Part shown: piece after piece, positions 16,330 through 16,375 of the stretch
Numbering within the stretch: the first letter of the stretch is position 1
How the letters are laid out: every line of letters begins with the position of its first letter
Assembly: GCA_014729955.1 (NCBI GenBank)
Contig: WJJA01000263.1
Coordinates: 1-16,375 of the forward strand
Length of the DNA stretch: 16,375 nucleotides
Source: a bacterium
GTDB lineage: Bacteria > Electryoneota > Electryoneia > Electryoneales > Electryoneaceae
Direction of reading: 5' to 3'
The notes under the pieces: generated by a model
Told to the model about the DNA's origin: nothing
Seen by the model: the letters and a program-made list of their open reading frames with translations, nothing else
Databases searched by the model: none
Program-made: the position numbers and the translations under genes

Positions 16330-16375
16330 TCCCAACTGCGTCATCTGCTTTGTTGCGAAGGATTCGCGGTATGGC
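16330..16375. repeat. Half of the palindromic repeat, right copy (inverted), cut by the window edge
   Basis: 45 of 46 bases match the reverse complement of 5173-5218. The last bases (GGTATGGC) correspond to the centre of the left palindrome, so the other arm, if present, lies just outside the window. A contig end inside a repeated hairpin would explain this edge. Confidence 0.7.

Larger units (their letters stand above)
15752..16375. other. Non-coding right end with hairpins and repeats
   Basis: The last 624 bases hold no convincing gene. They include the leader of the GH13 gene (to about 15960), a strong hairpin terminator at 15970-16006, a long hairpin at 16114-16157, a 41-base repeat at 16189-16229 and a 46-base repeat half at 16330-16375. 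The region around 16160-16320 is AT-richer than its surroundings, in line with mobile-element remnants. A 22-codon open end on the minus strand (16307-16375) is best explained by the repeat. Confidence 0.55.

Noticed and set aside
16307..16375. Possible C-terminus of a minus-strand gene (22 codons then TAG)
   Set aside because: Most of it is the repeat half also found at 5173-5218, where the frame continues differently and no gene is present; the open frame is too short to support.

Overview
The window is a GC-rich bacterial chromosome segment. Two proteins carry C-terminal modules that look like type IX secretion (T9SS) sorting domains, and there is a possible PorV/PorQ-type barrel protein. 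Together these suggest a Gram-negative member of the Bacteroidota/FCB group or a T9SS-bearing candidate phylum. I cannot name the organism. TAG ends at least four genes here, so no general recoding of amber codons is indicated.

Left part (1-2232, + strand): the last 31 codons of smpB, a trans-type polyprenyl diphosphate synthase, and an ApbE-like flavin transferase lipoprotein. They are tightly packed and probably co-transcribed. The synthase very likely starts at a CTG overlapping the smpB stop (CTGA), with an ideal Shine-Dalgarno sequence; the first ATG would cut off 29 residues. Converging on this (2281-4895, - strand) is a two-gene unit with an ATGA overlap: a PorV/PorQ-like outer membrane protein, then a larger secreted beta-rich, probably barrel, protein.

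An intergenic stretch of about 725 bases (4896-5620) carries a large imperfect palindrome, a 41-base repeat and a strong minus-strand terminator. From there to about 15750 all genes are on the minus strand. In transcription order they are a GH13 amylase-like lipoprotein, a lamin-tail-domain protein with a T9SS-like tail, a very large BNR/sortilin-type propeller with a T9SS tail, and a 1020-residue methyl-accepting chemotaxis protein (MCP). The GH13 gene is interrupted by one in-frame TAG with the same frame intact on both sides. The MCP has a Cache-type sensor, tandem HAMP units, a cysteine-rich PAS domain and a CheR/CheB-docking-like tail.

The right end (15752-16375) has no convincing gene. 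It holds a 14-bp-stem terminator, a long hairpin and, in inverted orientation, second copies of both repeat modules seen near 5.2 kb. The roughly 11 kb minus-strand block is therefore bracketed by inverted repeat copies. The window stops almost exactly at the centre of the repeat's palindrome, as a contig broken at a repeat might.

I found no RNA genes, CRISPR array or intact transposase. The most notable items are the interrupted GH13 gene, the inverted composite repeat, the CTG start, and the 26-bp perfect palindrome with a second half-site upstream of the MCP gene.
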